A DNA stretch of 64,000 nt from Diospyros lotus (GCF_014633365.1 NC_068341.1:24038339-24102338), one strand, 5' to 3'. Shown: positions 10,453-22,957, counted from the first letter of the stretch. Numbers and translations are program-made. Notes: generated by a model from the letters alone, not told the origin.

Positions 10453-13134
10453 TGTACGGCTTGATTTCCTATAACCGTTTGAACATATGGAATGAATATT
10501 ATGCTTTGGATACTTTAACGTCTCATTCCCTTATTCTTGATTGCATGTTGATCATAAAACATCTCAGCCTCTTGCAGCTGTTTTAATAATTCATCAAATC
10601 GAGATAAAAACATCAGTTCTTAATTATCACCTGATAATTCACATCCTTAATCAGGTCACACATAGCTAAGCATCCAATAACCTCAAGCTATCATTGGCTA
10701 TTTTATCATTAAGAAATAATCTCACTAAATCTTCTGAGAATATATCTTGCCATTTCCCAATTCTTCTTACGGCTTTTCATTGACCGTAAGTGTCCGTACC
10801 ATATCTCAACAAGCTCCTTATTTCCATAACTTGCTGACATCACTCAGCGATACATCACCTAATTTTCCCATCAAGGCTACCTAGAGTAATCATCTAGCCA
10901 TACGAGAGTTTCAATCAAAAATCTCGGATCCTCAATTTATTTGGGTCTGCAGCTTCTCTTACTGTGACCTATTATCTTGGCACATCTACCATCATCTTGA
11001 TCCATTAAAGATTCGCACAATCTTCAAGACATCAATTCATAGCTATGCTACCTGCTAGAGCAGGTAGGTACTTACATTACCCACGGTACTCCAATCCTCA
11101 CTGGATTTCTTTCTGAATCTCTAAAGTTCCATCACGATTCCTTAGATCCTCAATCAATTTTTTTCAAGCAATTCCTCAAGAATCCCAGATCGATTTATCT
11201 TTGAAGATCCCAAATCAGATCACAATATTTGGTTCCAATTATCTTCCAAGAACTCGATGTCCTTTGCCATCACGACTTTCTATCCATCATTCATCACGGT
11301 CCTTTCAAGCTCTACTCGTCGGTTGACTACCGACCACTTTACCTAATTATGCAGGTTCATTTGGTACACTGAAACGTAGTCACAACCTCTGTCGACTAGG
11401 CCTCCTTATCATTCCTTTACGGTTAACGCGACCATCAAACACCTCTTTTATTTTTAGTGCCCGAACTCTACTTTAAGTCAAGACTATCATTTCAGAACTC
11501 ATTAGTCAAACCTTTGGACCGGTCATCCTCCACTACCTGAAATCTCATATCAACAATCCATTGACACTCACATTTCGTTCTTCAAATCCAGTTAACTATC
11601 GACACTCGACCATTAAATTAGTTCTTTGCAGGCACTACTCTTTCCGTTAGCCAGTACACAACTATCATGATCACCCCGATCACATAGTAGGCTTACTCCT
11701 ACATCATACGTCAACCCTCACATGGGTACGTTCTGGGTGAAAACTGCACTATCTCGTCGTAGTCCTCGAAGAACTATCATCCATTGTCGCTGCCACTGAG
11801 TCTAACTCATTTTGTAAGAACATTCCTTCTAGGCCCTCATCATGGCCGGTGATTTCATCACCTCGTAGGTAGTGCCTACACGGCTTACGAGCATGCCTCT
11901 TTTCCTTTCCATTTCATACGTCAGGTAGTTTTCCCTTTGAGCCACCCAACACGGCTATCTCATGATCACATTATCATACTAGACACCGAGGTATTCTATC
12001 CCTCGAGTCTTGGACCGTTCATCGTGTCACTCACTCCCAAAATGACTACGAACCCTAATGCAATCCTTAAATAGGACACACAGTCTATATTCAATCCATC
12101 TCATTTCGGTTTTCGAGGCTTCCAGCCTCGATTAATCATAACTAACGGCACACCTCACATCCCAGACCATTGGGACTTAGATCTCCCCCACAAGGTACAG
12201 ACCCTACTGGTTTGCCCCAGGTCTTCAGCATTTGATCGTCTCCTCGGCAGTACACTAAGCAACTTAGACCCTGGGTCCTAGACCCATACCGCGAGACAGC
12301 CAACTAGCTTCCCGGTACATTGATTGTAAGCTCATTACAAGTCTTCTTCCTTGGTCCCTAGATCCAGATCTGTCACTATGAACACCGACCAGTAGTACCG
12401 TCACGCTACTAGGGTTTCCTACCCCGTCTTTGCGAGTCATATCAGTTGCACTACTTTCGGCTCATTAATCGACGCATTCACGTGCCATCATTTAGTCATT
12501 TCTAGCCTCTCATTTGTCCCAATCCGGGGGATCCCATATCTTATTTCCGGGATACCAAATGATCCTTGAAAATCTTATCTTTCGATCCTAACTCATCAGC
12601 TAGGCCTTGCCACATCGGGCTAATCATCATTGATTCAATCATCTTTGATAACCACAATTATCTCATTTCTCATTGCAATGATTTTGACTAATGACATCAA
12701 ATCATCAGTCTCTAAATCTCTTGAATCCATAATCACGGTTACTGAGTCAACCTTAACTCGAATCATTTCATCGGATCCTTATTCTAATAACTAGATCATT
12801 CCACTTGAACTTAGCTTTTATTAGGCATTCTACTATTCACCAGGAATAGTAGTTGTCTACTGAAATAGTGTCTGTTTGTGAATAGTACACCAGGTAAGTT
12901 CTCAGGAAAGAGAGGTGGGTCACAAATGGACACACTTAAGTACCAAATCTTTCCTAGCCAGAACTTTCCTAGACATGCACTTCCACTACAACGCACTTAT
13001 CCAGTAACCGTCAACACCCAAATCTTACAGTGGCTTTACTTATCTAGCCACACGCGACCTTTTTCCTTAGGTTCGCTCTAATATCGACTATACTAGAGTC
13101 ACTTACGGCTCGAACATTATATCTTCAACAATTC
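10453..13134 (-). pseudogene. Degenerate internal region of the Tekay-like element
   Basis: No ORF survives. Minus-strand translation near 11950-11740 gives fragmentary gypsy RNase H phrases (a '-RQWQRQWM-' run), similar to the piece at 7940-8130. The remainder, up to the primer-binding site, would be gag/pol by position but is unrecognisable. Confidence 0.45.
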
Positions 13135-13146
13135 GCTCTGATACCA
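13135..13146 (-). other. Primer-binding site, initiator Met tRNA
   Basis: The minus strand reads TGGTATCAGAGC, the standard plant retrotransposon site complementary to the 3' end of initiator methionine tRNA, two bases from the LTR end at 13149. It marks the 5' side of the minus-strand element. Confidence 0.9.
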
Positions 13147-13148
13147 AC

Positions 13149-16100
13149 TGCAACACCCCGTTTTTCTCTTACCGAGCATGTCGCTATGCTGGGGCCCAAA
13201 ATATATATAATTCATTTTTTTTCTTTCTTTCCGGGTACATAACTTAAACCTAAAGTACCGAGTTCTGAACAAAAACCCTCAACAAATCATTAAAAATGCA
13301 GAAGGGATAATCGAAACTCGATATGGTACATAATCAAATCACTTTATTTATAACATAAAGAATTCGTACCAAATATTACATCATAACTTTAACAGCCTTA
13401 ATACAGGAAGAATCTATAATATTCTAACAAGGCTAATCATCAATAGAGCATCAACTAAAACCTCTCCAAGACAGCTTGCTGAATCATTAGCCACGCCATC
13501 ACGTGCCGTCATATCTCAACCTGCTCCCTGCCCTAACTGCAAGTCTAAAACTGGAACGTGGAATGTTCCAGGGGCATAACCCATTAGAAGATGAAACTTC
13601 TAGTGAGGGTCCAAAACATATATATACGAATGTATGATGCAATAACATGAACAATATTTGCCCTTAATGTAACTTCCCAGGCCCACCAGCCCAGCACAGA
13701 ATCCTAGGAAAATCCCAAAACTCTGCAAAATAAGCCTAACATTATTCCATCATTGCCCTATGGGAATTATGGCTACACTCTGGGGGCGACATCCCATTCC
13801 CATACACAAATATCAATGTGACAATAATATCATGTCATGCAATTATCATGACTTTCCATGCAATATGACATAATGAATCATATCTTTCGTAAATATTATG
13901 CATATATAAGCAATCATATCTTTCATGAATATCATGTAGGATAGGAAAACTCACAAAACCATGTTTGGTATAAAATTACTCACTAATATGCCCTGCAAAC
14001 TTGGAGTATTACAAGACCTAAAAAAGTCATGAGAGATGGACATGAAGTCCAAATGCGCAACGGGTTGTAGGAGATCAAGGAAATAAGCCGAAGGAGCAAG
14101 AGGTCGAGTCGAGACCAAGTGGGGAGGGCCCACTCGGTTATGCTGAGTGGGTACAACACTGTTTGGGTTTTCGAACATAACTTTCTCATATATGCTCCGA
14201 TTGAGGTGATTCAAAGTCCTATGAAAAGATAAGATAATTATCTACAACTTTCGTGTTTTAAGTTTTAAGATATTTGAGCTGAATCAAGGTTTAAATCGGG
14301 TATGAAGTTGATGCACCTCCAATATTGAGGCTCAGAGTCAAGTATTGAAGGAAGATGGATCCGAACCAAGGCAAAAGCCAAAAAGAGGGCATGAACGAGT
14401 GGCCCCCCCACTCGGTCATGATTGAGTGACCCCCCACTCGGTCATGGTCGAGTGGGCTTGGGCCAATCTCTCCTCTTTTTCCTCTCGGATGGGCCGCGAA
14501 ATCATAAAAATGGGCTGCAAGATTCTCGCCTTGATTCTCGCACGTCTTCTCTCTCTCCTCCACTATAAATATGAGACCATGCCTTCATCACAAGGTACGC
14601 AATTTTGAGTAATCAAAGCATACTTTTCTCATTTTCTCTCGAGATCTGACTCAAGCATCGGAGGATTTGCGTGGGGATCCCCACCCGCGTTCTAACGATG
14701 CTCTCGTTTTGTAGGCCACTCGGTCAGCAAGGCCACCCGCGTTCTAACGGTGCTCTGTAAGATCACCCGATCTGGAACTCTATCAGATCCAGTTACTCGT
14801 CAAGATTCTCATCAGTGAAGGCACGACTCCCAAGGCTCTTGCGTCTCTCCTCAATTAAAAATAGATTGTTGTATCTTGGCAACAACACTCACCTTTTGAG
14901 ATGAACTTGCATTTTCTCGAAAAGCGTGCATCGCCTCGATATGCATGCCCTACCTCGATTCTCGTGCTAACTCTCAAAAGTTACACCAATCACATCATCT
15001 CGATCACCTCAATCATAAAATAATATTTAATCACTAAATATCTTCAATATTCCATTTATTTCATTTTTCCTTCATTTTCTTTCATTTTTCCTTTCCAAAA
15101 ATTCCAATAAATATCTCGAGACTATTTTCTCGAATCTCATTTCACAAAAATTCATTATAGGCTATGAACCTCAAGGGAAAAATACTGAACTTACCCGGAT
15201 GTTGCGTTTTCACGTAAAACGAGGCTCTTTGGTGCGAAAATTGAGACATCAAGAATCCCAAATCTCAATATTTTTGCACAAACCTCCATAAAATAATTTT
15301 CTGGATTTTTTCAAGATTTTTGCAAAATTTTTGGAGCATACGTGCGCCCGCACGCGATTAGGGCTACTGGAGCGCGTGGAGACCAACGCGTGACCAGCAT
15401 GTGCCGGTCATCTTCCTCAGCGACGGCGATGCCGAAAAAATTTTCCGACTCCACCACTTGAAAGCCCTTCTCCAATCGATCCTTTTGGCCTATCTTGGAG
15501 CTTGAAAGGAGCTCCCAAAGTGCCTCAACCGAAGGCTTAAAGCCTCAGCTTCGACGTCCGCCTCCAACTCTGGCAACCCCTCGAATCCCCTTCAAACGTG
15601 CACCAAAATGCTCCAAATTTACCAGAAATGATCTACATCTCATGGGCTTCAAAAGCCCCTTATTTTGGAGATCCAATTCGTTCAATAACACGGCCTATTT
15701 GAAGCTCCTTTCTCCCCTATTTTTGGCCAAACCATAGCCCTATTTATAGGCAAAATCGAGCCCTCAAGCGCCCTTGGCCGCTCGACCCACTTTCTTTAGA
15801 GCTTCACCCACCCCTGGACGAGCCTTGAATCGACCTAAATCGACCACAAAAAGCCATTTGCAGGCGCACTAGAACCTGGCCAACTTTCGGCCACTTTTTC
15901 TTCAAATTCTGGCCACCTCGATGACCCTTGTCGGCTGATGATCACGCCCATGTGATCCCTGAGACATCCTCATGCTAGCTCAGTGCCCAATTTCATCCAT
16001 GGCCGATCGGTCAAATTCGCCCATGCTAGCCATTTTCGAAAAGTTGCATTTTGGCCCCTAAACTTTTGGTATTCTCTTTTTGGCCCTTTTCCACTTAGCC

Positions 16101-16607
16101 CCTGAACTTTTGATAATTTCGTTCAGGACCCTCAAGTCCTAAAACATCAATATGACCTCTGAGGATTCCAAAAAAATATCGTTTCGGCCTCCCTCTAACA
16201 ATTTCGAAAAACTGCACTTAGGCTCGAATCTTCGTTTTGGCCCTAAACCTCTCCGTTTCTTCCTGAAACCACTGAAGGGTTGTTTCTTATGAAAAACTGA
16301 AGCCCCCTCAAGTTTCTGTTGACTTTCGAGAAGTCGTCTATAGCAATTCGGTATTGCAGCCAAATTGACAGCTGTATTTTTGCTGTACCGAAAATTATTC
16401 CCGATCCAATTTCTTTCAGCATCATAAATCCTATCTCGGGGTGCTGGTTAATGCCACATCATTTTCCTTTGGAATCTCGGCTCCAGAGCACTCCCAGTAG
16501 TCGATTTGATCAATTTTTCGGGCTATTCAGATACCAATTTTCTCTGAAATCCCATTTCTCTAATAAATTGCTTCTTTTTAATTAACCCAAATTTCTCGGG
16601 TATTACA
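13149..16607 (-). mobile_element. 5' LTR of the Tekay-like element, with a 904-bp insertion
   Basis: About 2.55 kb of LTR plus the insertion at 13984-14887. The plus strand starts TGCAACACCCCG and ends CTCGGGTATTACA. Homologous to 4939-7418 with many differences, so the element is much older than the 12-kb duplication. Confidence 0.8.
13984..14887 (+). mobile_element. 904-bp insertion in the 5' LTR, probable solo LTR
   Basis: Absent from the sister LTR at 4939-7418. It is flanked by CTCAC on both sides (13979-13983 and 14888-14892), a 5-bp target duplication. A plus-strand TATA box (CTATAAATATGAG, about 14564) is followed by a leader containing 'GACTCAAGCATCGGAGGA', a phrase common in plant LTR leaders. 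It also carries palindromic CTCGGTCATG-type words. Start TAATATG and end CAACAACA differ from the canonical TG...CA by one base. No coding capacity. Confidence 0.6.
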
Positions 16608-16621
16608 ATAACGACAACTGC

Positions 16622-18438
16622 TGTAATACCCGAGAAATTTTTGATGTTATAAATTGGATTTTACGAGGGGTATAAGTGGAATAGTTAGAAAAGTGGGGCT
16701 ACAAGGTACATTATCATAGTTTTAAGTGACTGAATCGATCGCAGAAAGTTCCTCGGACCCTAGATGTTTAAGGAAAATGAAATAGTATCGACAAGTGATT
16801 TAAGGCATGATTTTAGGTGTCAAAAGAATTTGGATCAAGAATGGTTTTCGGTATAAATTTGGATCAGGTTGAAAAATTGAATTGAGGTAGGAAACTTCCA
16901 GAAAGTCAATGGAGTGTTTTGAGGACCCAGATTTTATATATAGAATAACCTTCAAGTGGTTTCAGGTTGGAACGAAAGGACTTAGGGTCAAATTAATCAA
17001 TCGGGCCTAAGTGTAATTTACTAATTTTGCCCGAGGGAGATCGAAAAGATAGTTTTTAAAAAATTTCAACTATAAAATGAAGAGTACAAAACTTGTGGGC
17101 TTTAGTGGTGTTATTGGAAAGATCAGGGGCTTCAAGGGAAGGGGCAAACTAAGATTAGAAGAAACAAGGGGGCCAAAATGTAATAAATTGAAATCAGGTG
17201 TGAAACCTGCATAGTCAGTGATCGAATTTCTTGCCATCATTTTCGGCGATGGGACGACCGAGGGTGGCTTGGGGGAGGTCATATACGGCGTAGGGAGGAT
17301 TAGGGGCTAAGCCTTAGCCTCTGATTGGTTGAAGAATGGCCTAATTTCACTTATAAATAGTAAGGGTTTTAGTCGAGAATTAACACACAAATTACTTGTG
17401 TTTGAGGGTGAATCGAAGGAAATCAATAGAGGGCTTTTGTTCTTGGAGTGATGGGCATCATTTCTGGAGCATTTGGCGTTGGTTTGAAGCTGGTTCGAGC
17501 TTGGCCAGAAAGCGAGAGACGGACGCTAGAGCCTCACCTGCAGCTGGCCATTTAAGGCCTTTTCCAATGGTGTTTCGAGTAACCAAAGGTTCCATTAGGA
17601 TCGACTAAGAGACGACTTCAAGGGGGTATGATCAGATCAAGCATCAGAGTAGTCGCTAGCGGTCGAAAGAGAGGAAGAAGATCGGCGCATGAGCTGCACG
17701 CACCACATTTCACTCGCAGACATGCGCTTGGCGAGTGAGGGTGCATGGGCCAGGGGTATTTTATGAAATTAATTTTAATATTTTTCTAAAATTATTTTAG
17801 GAATTATCATGTTGAAAAATTTAGGAAAAAGTTTGAGAAGATAATTATTTTGTAATTATCGAGGTGAAAACTAGGAGAAAAATAGAGAAAATTATGGAAA
17901 AATAAGGAGAAATGGATTTTGATGCTCCTTTAAATAAATATGATGTTTAGGGAGTATCGTGGATTGAGGTTGGGAATAAGTATTAGTGTTTGAGGTTTGG
18001 AACGCAAATTGAGATTGTGCACGAGAATCGAGGTGTTTTGAATACATTAAAGGTGAGTGTTCGCCCCCAAAACTTGATTTATTGTGAGTGTTCCTACCCT
18101 AATAACTTAGTATTTGTTCTACCCAAATGTGTTATGAGTTCATGAAAAATGGTTTTGTTGCATGCGAACGGTAACCGGTGATGGTTGGTTTCATGTGGGA
18201 GGCTCATCCCAAAACGTTTTATACATGTGCATTGTATTTTATGCGATAAATGATGTTCATAAAATGTTATTCGTGTGATGCATTGAATTGTGATATGTGG
18301 CATTGTCGTGCATTTTGTGTTGTTCATATGGGATGTCAGTTTGCGATGTTGTCTGGATAGTGTAGCCGTAATTCCCCAAGGGTGTTGCTAGAATAACATA
18401 TAGGGGATAACCGCCTAGGGTTCCATGCTAAGATGTAT
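16622..18438 (+). mobile_element. Outer solo LTR of the nest, copy 1 (right part missing)
   Basis: Starts TGTAATACCCGAG directly after ACTGC (16617-16621). It is interrupted at 18438/18439 by the middle solo LTR. Its right part is absent here because copy 1 ends at the Athila insertion. The complete version is at 38003-45433. Same LTR family as 4939-7418 but opposite orientation. Confidence 0.8.
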
Positions 18439-18852
18439 TGTAACACCCCACTTTTTCTTATCGAGTGTGTCACTATGTTGGGTCTCAACATAAATACATA
18501 AATTCTTTTTTTCCCGGTACATATCTTAAATCTCAAGTACCGAATTCCAACCAAAACCCTCAGCATATCATTTACAACTACAATAGCAATAATCGAAACT
18601 TGATATGGTACATAATCAAATTCACCTTAATCATAACATATGAATCCGTACCATTACATCTTCAAATACTTAAATACATGGAGATAGCAACTAAATACCT
18701 CAAATATACATTGAGCCATACTTACATTTATCAAGATTAATCCTCAATGAAACATAGCTAAAGACATATCTGAGTTTTCCTGAAGAAGAAAAATATCAGA
18801 TCTACTCACCAAATCCACCGGACACATGGCCTCATGCTGGTCATATCTCCAC
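18439..18852 (-). mobile_element. Middle solo LTR of the nest, copy 1 (truncated)
   Basis: Starts TGTAACACCCCAC after TGTAT (18434-18438). It is interrupted at 18853 by the inner LTR and never resumes in copy 1. The complete form is at 39820-44627. Confidence 0.8.
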
Positions 18853-21274
18853 TGTAATACCCAGTATTAAATATTAAGAGAATTTTTGGAAATTATGGGA
18901 TCAAAATGGAATTTACAATAGTTTCGGGCTTAAGTGCAATATTCAAAACTTAAACGGAAGACGAATGACTAAGTTAGGATGAGCCAATTAAGGTGAAATG
19001 GCACAATTGGGAGATATTTGATAAAAATCAAGAGATTTCGAAGAGTTGAAGTCAAAAGCACACAATTAGGAGCATCCGGGCAAAAGTGCTGATTTTGTAA
19101 ACTGCCCGAGGGAGGCCGAGATGGCAAGTTTTTTTTAGAAATTCCAAAGGGAAATGGAAAATATAGAACTTGAGGGCCGTTGTGGAAGTATTAGAAAGTC
19201 TAGGGGTATCTAAGAAAGGGAGGAAATTCAATTAAAAGAAGGCTGGGGGCTAAAATGCAATTTTTGCAAAATTTCTTGGTGTGAAACCGACCGGCCGCCT
19301 GTGGCCACCGGCGGTCGCTTCTGGGGCATCGAGCAGGTCACCCGGAGGCTCTAGGCTAGCCTTCAGACGATGATGAGCTCGATAGGAGCTTCCATTGGCC
19401 GGAAAAGGGTTGGATTTGATCGGAAATGATGGCAAAAAAGATTTCCAATTTGGCCGAATCTTTCGAGGGTTCTAGCTCTCGATTTGGTGTTTCTCGATTG
19501 GTATAGAGGCTAGATCTGGGCTTAAGGGATAAGGACGAGCAAGATAGAGTGGTGAATCGGGTAAAAATCGAGTATAAAAGGAGGTTCTCGGCCGAGGGTG
19601 TCAAAAACAAAAACGATCAAAATTTCTTGTGTTTTTGCTTGAATCGAGCTTGAGGGATAAGGGGTTTTTGTTCCTTAGGTCGAGAGGGTCATTTCTGGAG
19701 CATTTGGAGTCGATTGGTGTAGGATAAGTGGGTGATTTTGGAGTTGGCCAGAAAATCAGGCTTGCCGATGCCGCGACCTGCAACTGGGTTTTAAACCCAC
19801 CTCCGGCCACTTTCTCCGACGAGTAAAGGGTCCATTGGGGTTGCCTTGAAGAGATCTACAAGACCCTGTAGAAATTTGGAGCGTTGGAGGTCGCCGGAGC
19901 CGGAGAAGAAGACTGTGCGGCGGCACGTGGCTCCCACTCACAGGACCTCGGGGTGGCGCGTGAGGTAGGGTTTTTGTGTGTTTTTAATTTCAGAATTTAG
20001 GTAGAATTATTTTAGGAATTATCATGGAAAAATATTTTGTAAAAGTTGATGTTAGGTATTTTTAATAAATTTCTGAAGGTATAAATGCTTGAAAAATAAA
20101 TAAAAATAGAGAAAATTGTGGAAAAATAGAAACGTTGATTCCAAAGGTCTTGAATGGTGAAATATGAGTCAATTGGGTCGTTGGAAGAAGGATTACGCAA
20201 TTTTCAAGGTGTGGCACATTTTTCGAGGCAAAATCTGGACTTTTCCGAATTGAGGTGGGTGGTTTGATTTTAGTTTTACCTTGTCTTGGAAGTGTTTTTA
20301 AATGCTTGTGGTGAGTTCTAGCGAGCGGTTTTGCCCTCCTAGACTTTTACTTATGAACACTGTGTCGACATTTGCTGCATTGCATTAACTGTTTTACTTT
20401 AAAATATTGGTGCATGGCGTGTGAATTTTCATATTGTTTGGGGTCAAGTTTCATTGCATTGTTGGGTTCATATGGGGCGGGACGGGGTCTTCTTGGGAAT
20501 GGGACACGGTTAGTCCTGGTGATCGGGTGACACGGTAGGGCACCCAGGGCCTGTACTGGTGATCGGGTGACACGGTAGGGCATCCGGGACTGGTAACCGA
20601 GTGACACGGTAGGGCACCCGGGGATTTAGTATGTAAGGAAAATTTCTCAAGTTTAACGTGTCATGCATGTTTTCGTTTAGTATGCCATGCTCATGTGTCT
20701 TTCATGCATTATATAAACTGTTTCATGCCTTCACTTAGATGTTTCATCATCTAACCTGGGTTATGCCCCTAGAACATTCAACGTTCCAGTTAGGGACAGC
20801 TGGGAGGTCAAGGACGAGGCCGGAGAGCCAATGGTGTTTATGTGATAGTCGTTGTATCATTTGGTAGTATAGGAACTTATTTTGCTATATGTATGAACAA
20901 TCGTACCTCGGTGTTGTAAACATTTTGTAACGATGTTATATGTATGTTGGTAGGAAACATCTTGTGTGTAACACGTGGTAGGCCACGTTATTTTGATGGT
21001 TAAGTATTCCGCTGTATTTATAATGTCTCGTTTACTTATGATTTTGTTATTGTTAACTAAACGAGTAAGACTGGAACTCTCGGGATATATATATCTGCAT
21101 GTGAAAATTGTTCTTGAAATCACCGCGGGTGTCGACTATAGTTTTGGCGACAAGTGTTTTATCTGTATGTGAAGATTGTGCTCTCAGGCGTCGCGAGTGA
21201 CGGACTCGAAAAAAAAAAAAAAAAACTTGGGAATTTCCTTATAGTGACACGCCTGTATAGGGTGGGGTGTTACA
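18853..21274 (+). mobile_element. Inner solo LTR of the nest, copy 1
   Basis: About 2.42 kb, TGTAATACCC...GGGGTGTTACA, flanked by TCCAC at 18848-18852 and 21275-21279. No internal region, primer site or polypurine tract accompanies it, so it is a solo LTR left by LTR-LTR recombination. A TATA-like CGAGTATAAAAGG lies at about 19570. Small ORFs inside are not conserved domains. Confidence 0.85.
20516..20622 (+). repeat. Three tandem units inside the inner LTR
   Basis: Units of 34-40 bp beginning near 20516, 20556 and 20590, each containing CTGGT then (G/A)-rich GTGACACGGTAGGGCA. Also present in copy 2 at about 41897-42003. Confidence 0.8.
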
Positions 21275-22029
21275 TCCACTGTTGGCTGCACTCCTCACCC
21301 TACAATTTAAATAGCGTTAATCAGTTTTGGATGTTCAGTGTTGAAATGGTGAGAAGGTTTAAACTCACCAGTGTGTGAGTGTAGTTGTAGCACAAATATA
21401 AATTCCGGACAAGTCCGGGTCGATTCACTGGGAGGTTTATTTAACAAAAGAATGGTTCATTCGGGTTGATTTATCCAAAGAGAACTAAGTTTTCCTGATT
21501 GTGAAAAGGTTTTTTTTTTTTTTTTTGAATATTAAAAAGGTCTTGGGTTGAGGCGAGTTCAGAACCAATGCCTTATAAATCTCTTATAGTAATTTAAACA
21601 GCAATATTAATCTGAAATAAACAGAGGATCATTTCGTAGTTATAATTCAAGATACGAATGATTCTTAGCTAAGCAACCCTCATACATGATATGATGGTTC
21701 TGGGTTAAGATATCACTATAAATTTTATTATACTAGAGACTATGATTTGATCGTCTGAGCTTGGGTATATCTCATCTCCAATTCTAGCAACTTTCATACA
21801 TGGCATGAGAGTTCTAAGTTAGGATGATGACCCAATCCAAACTCACAAAATCATTTATACACTCAACTCGAGTTTAACTCAGATAAATCTTGCATTCATT
21901 GAGGTTTGGCTTATCTTGAGATTCAAGAACATTGGACACTGTCCTCGCCTTAACCCAAGATTAGATTTAGCTACTCATTTCCATTTTGAAAATAAATTGG
22001 CAGGAATTTAAATGACGGGAATTAAAAGA

Positions 22030-22200
22030 CAGTATTTAAAAGACTATTTTTTTTAACCGACCATATAGGCGGTATATAATTTAAAGACAATAATTGAAAG
22101 ACTATTTTGACCGACCATATAGGCGGTATATAATTGAAAGATAATAATTGAAATTGCAAGAATTTAAAGGCAGAAATTAACCGACCATTTAGGCGGTGGA
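22030..22200 (-). repeat. About 60-bp tandem repeat in the Athila LTR
   Basis: Three imperfect units each containing ACCGACCATATAGGCGGT or ACCGACCATTTAGGCGGT followed by AT-rich sequence. Located downstream of the TATA box in element orientation, so probably transcribed as R/U5. Confidence 0.75.
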
Positions 22201-22348
22201 TAATAAAGTAACAATAAATGACATAAGAATTTAAATAAGAAAAAGAAGAAGTAAGATTTGCAAGAGAAAATAAAAAAGAACAAGAGCAATTAAAACAACT
22301 AAAATTTCATTCAAGAATAATCATCCCTTACAAGTGCACCTAAGTGCT

Positions 22349-22358
22349 CTATTTATAG
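22349..22358 (-). promoter_or_regulatory. LTR TATA box
   Basis: The minus strand reads CTATAAATAG within GCCTATAAATAGAGC. This is the best TATA match in the LTR and lies 63 bp downstream of the motif array at 22421-22560, the expected U3 order. Confidence 0.7.
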
Positions 22359-22420
22359 GCTAAAAGATGTAATGGAAACCACTTAATTATATAATTTAAT
22401 AATACAAAATATCTAATTGA

Positions 22421-22560
22421 TGATGTAAGCAATGATGTCATTTTAACCATGATGTAAGCAATGATGTCATCTTATCCCATGATGTAAGCGATGATGTCAT
22501 CCTATCCCATGATGTAAGCGATGATGTCATCATATCCCATGATGTAAGCGATGATGTCAT
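22421..22560 (-). promoter_or_regulatory. Five-unit 30-bp array of as-1-like bZIP motifs
   Basis: Five units starting at 22421, 22450, 22480, 22510 and 22540, each TGATGTAAGC(A/G)ATGATGTCAT plus a short spacer. Each unit resembles the as-1 type element (two TGACG half-sites bound by TGA bZIP factors) with T in place of C in the CpG positions. The array lies just upstream of the LTR TATA box. Enhancer function is inference. Confidence 0.5.
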
Positions 22561-22574
22561 CCTATTTGTGGGAC

Positions 22575-22690
22575 TTGGGCTTTTCATGTTTTTGGGCTTT
22601 GGGCCTTCTTTGTGTTGGGCTTGAGCTTGGGCTTGGGCTTGGGCCTTCCTTGTGTTGGGCTTGAGCATGGGCTTGGGCTTGTCTTATGTT
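22575..22690 (-). repeat. TTGGGC-rich degenerate tandem repeat
   Basis: Repeats of a GGGCTTGGGCTTG-type phrase, with a longer unit containing CTTTGTGTTGGGCTTGAGC occurring twice. Part of U3; open frames here encode only QA/PK repeats and are not genes. Confidence 0.7.
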
Positions 22691-22944
22691 GGATTCTATT
22701 TGATTGTTGGGCCAAGTGCACATGAAACATCCTCTAGACTCCATAGTTGGCCCATGATTTTGAGCAACAATAATGGGTAATCCAACGTCTTCGATTTATG
22801 CCCCTAATTAATTGTAGAAGACAACTTTCTTGCTTCATCCTGTAATAATATATAATGCAAATAATTATTTATTTTAAGCATACTTATAAAGCTAAAATAG
22901 GGATATAATTCATTAGGATATAGGAAATATTGACCCTTATCACA

Positions 22945-22957
22945 CCCCTCAACTTGA
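22945..22957 (-). other. Polypurine tract of the Athila-type element
   Basis: The minus strand reads TTCAAGTTGAGGGG directly before the LTR start TGTGATAAGG, preceded by 'AAGGGACTAGCAATA', wording usual at this place in Athila/Tat elements. Confidence 0.75.

Larger units (their letters stand above)
4939..16607 (-). mobile_element. Decayed Ty3/gypsy LTR retrotransposon (Tekay/Del-like), two LTRs
   Basis: On the minus strand: 5' LTR (16607-13149), primer-binding site complementary to initiator Met tRNA, degenerate internal region, polypurine tract, 3' LTR (7418-4939). Flanking pentamers ATAAT (4934-4938) and ATAAC (16608-16612) look like a target duplication with one change. The LTRs begin TGTAATACCC and end GGGTG/TTRCA, common in the Tekay/Del chromovirus lineage. 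No intact gag or pol remains. The internal part also contains a second LTR-like fragment, a GC-rich block and an LBD pseudogene in opposite orientation, and two RNase H-like remnants, so it is a composite rather than a simple internal region. Confidence 0.7.
9241..21282 (+). repeat. 12-kb duplicated segment, copy 1
   Basis: Matches 30620-42662 in direct orientation with an offset of 21,379-21,381. By eye I count about 42 substitutions and a few 1-bp length changes (about 0.35%). It covers an LTR fragment, the LBD pseudogene, most of the Tekay-like element and part of the solo-LTR nest. The left end lies inside an LTR fragment and continues leftward naturally; the right end coincides with the Athila insertion at 21280. 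Confidence 0.95.
21280..22944 (-). mobile_element. 3' LTR of the Athila-type element
   Basis: On the minus strand it begins TGTGATAAGGGTC (from 22944) right after the polypurine tract and ends GCAGCCAACA at 21280, giving TG...CA ends and 1,665 bp. The low-coordinate end is set by alignment with the empty site in copy 2 (42655-42662). It holds a TATA box, a 5-unit motif array and two other tandem repeats. Confidence 0.7.

Noticed and set aside
13135..13146. Met tRNA gene
   Set aside because: Only the 12-bp primer-binding complement is present; no tRNA cloverleaf around it.
22421..22560. CRISPR-like array
   Set aside because: Units abut with almost identical 9-10-bp spacers, in a plant LTR; this is a tandem repeat.
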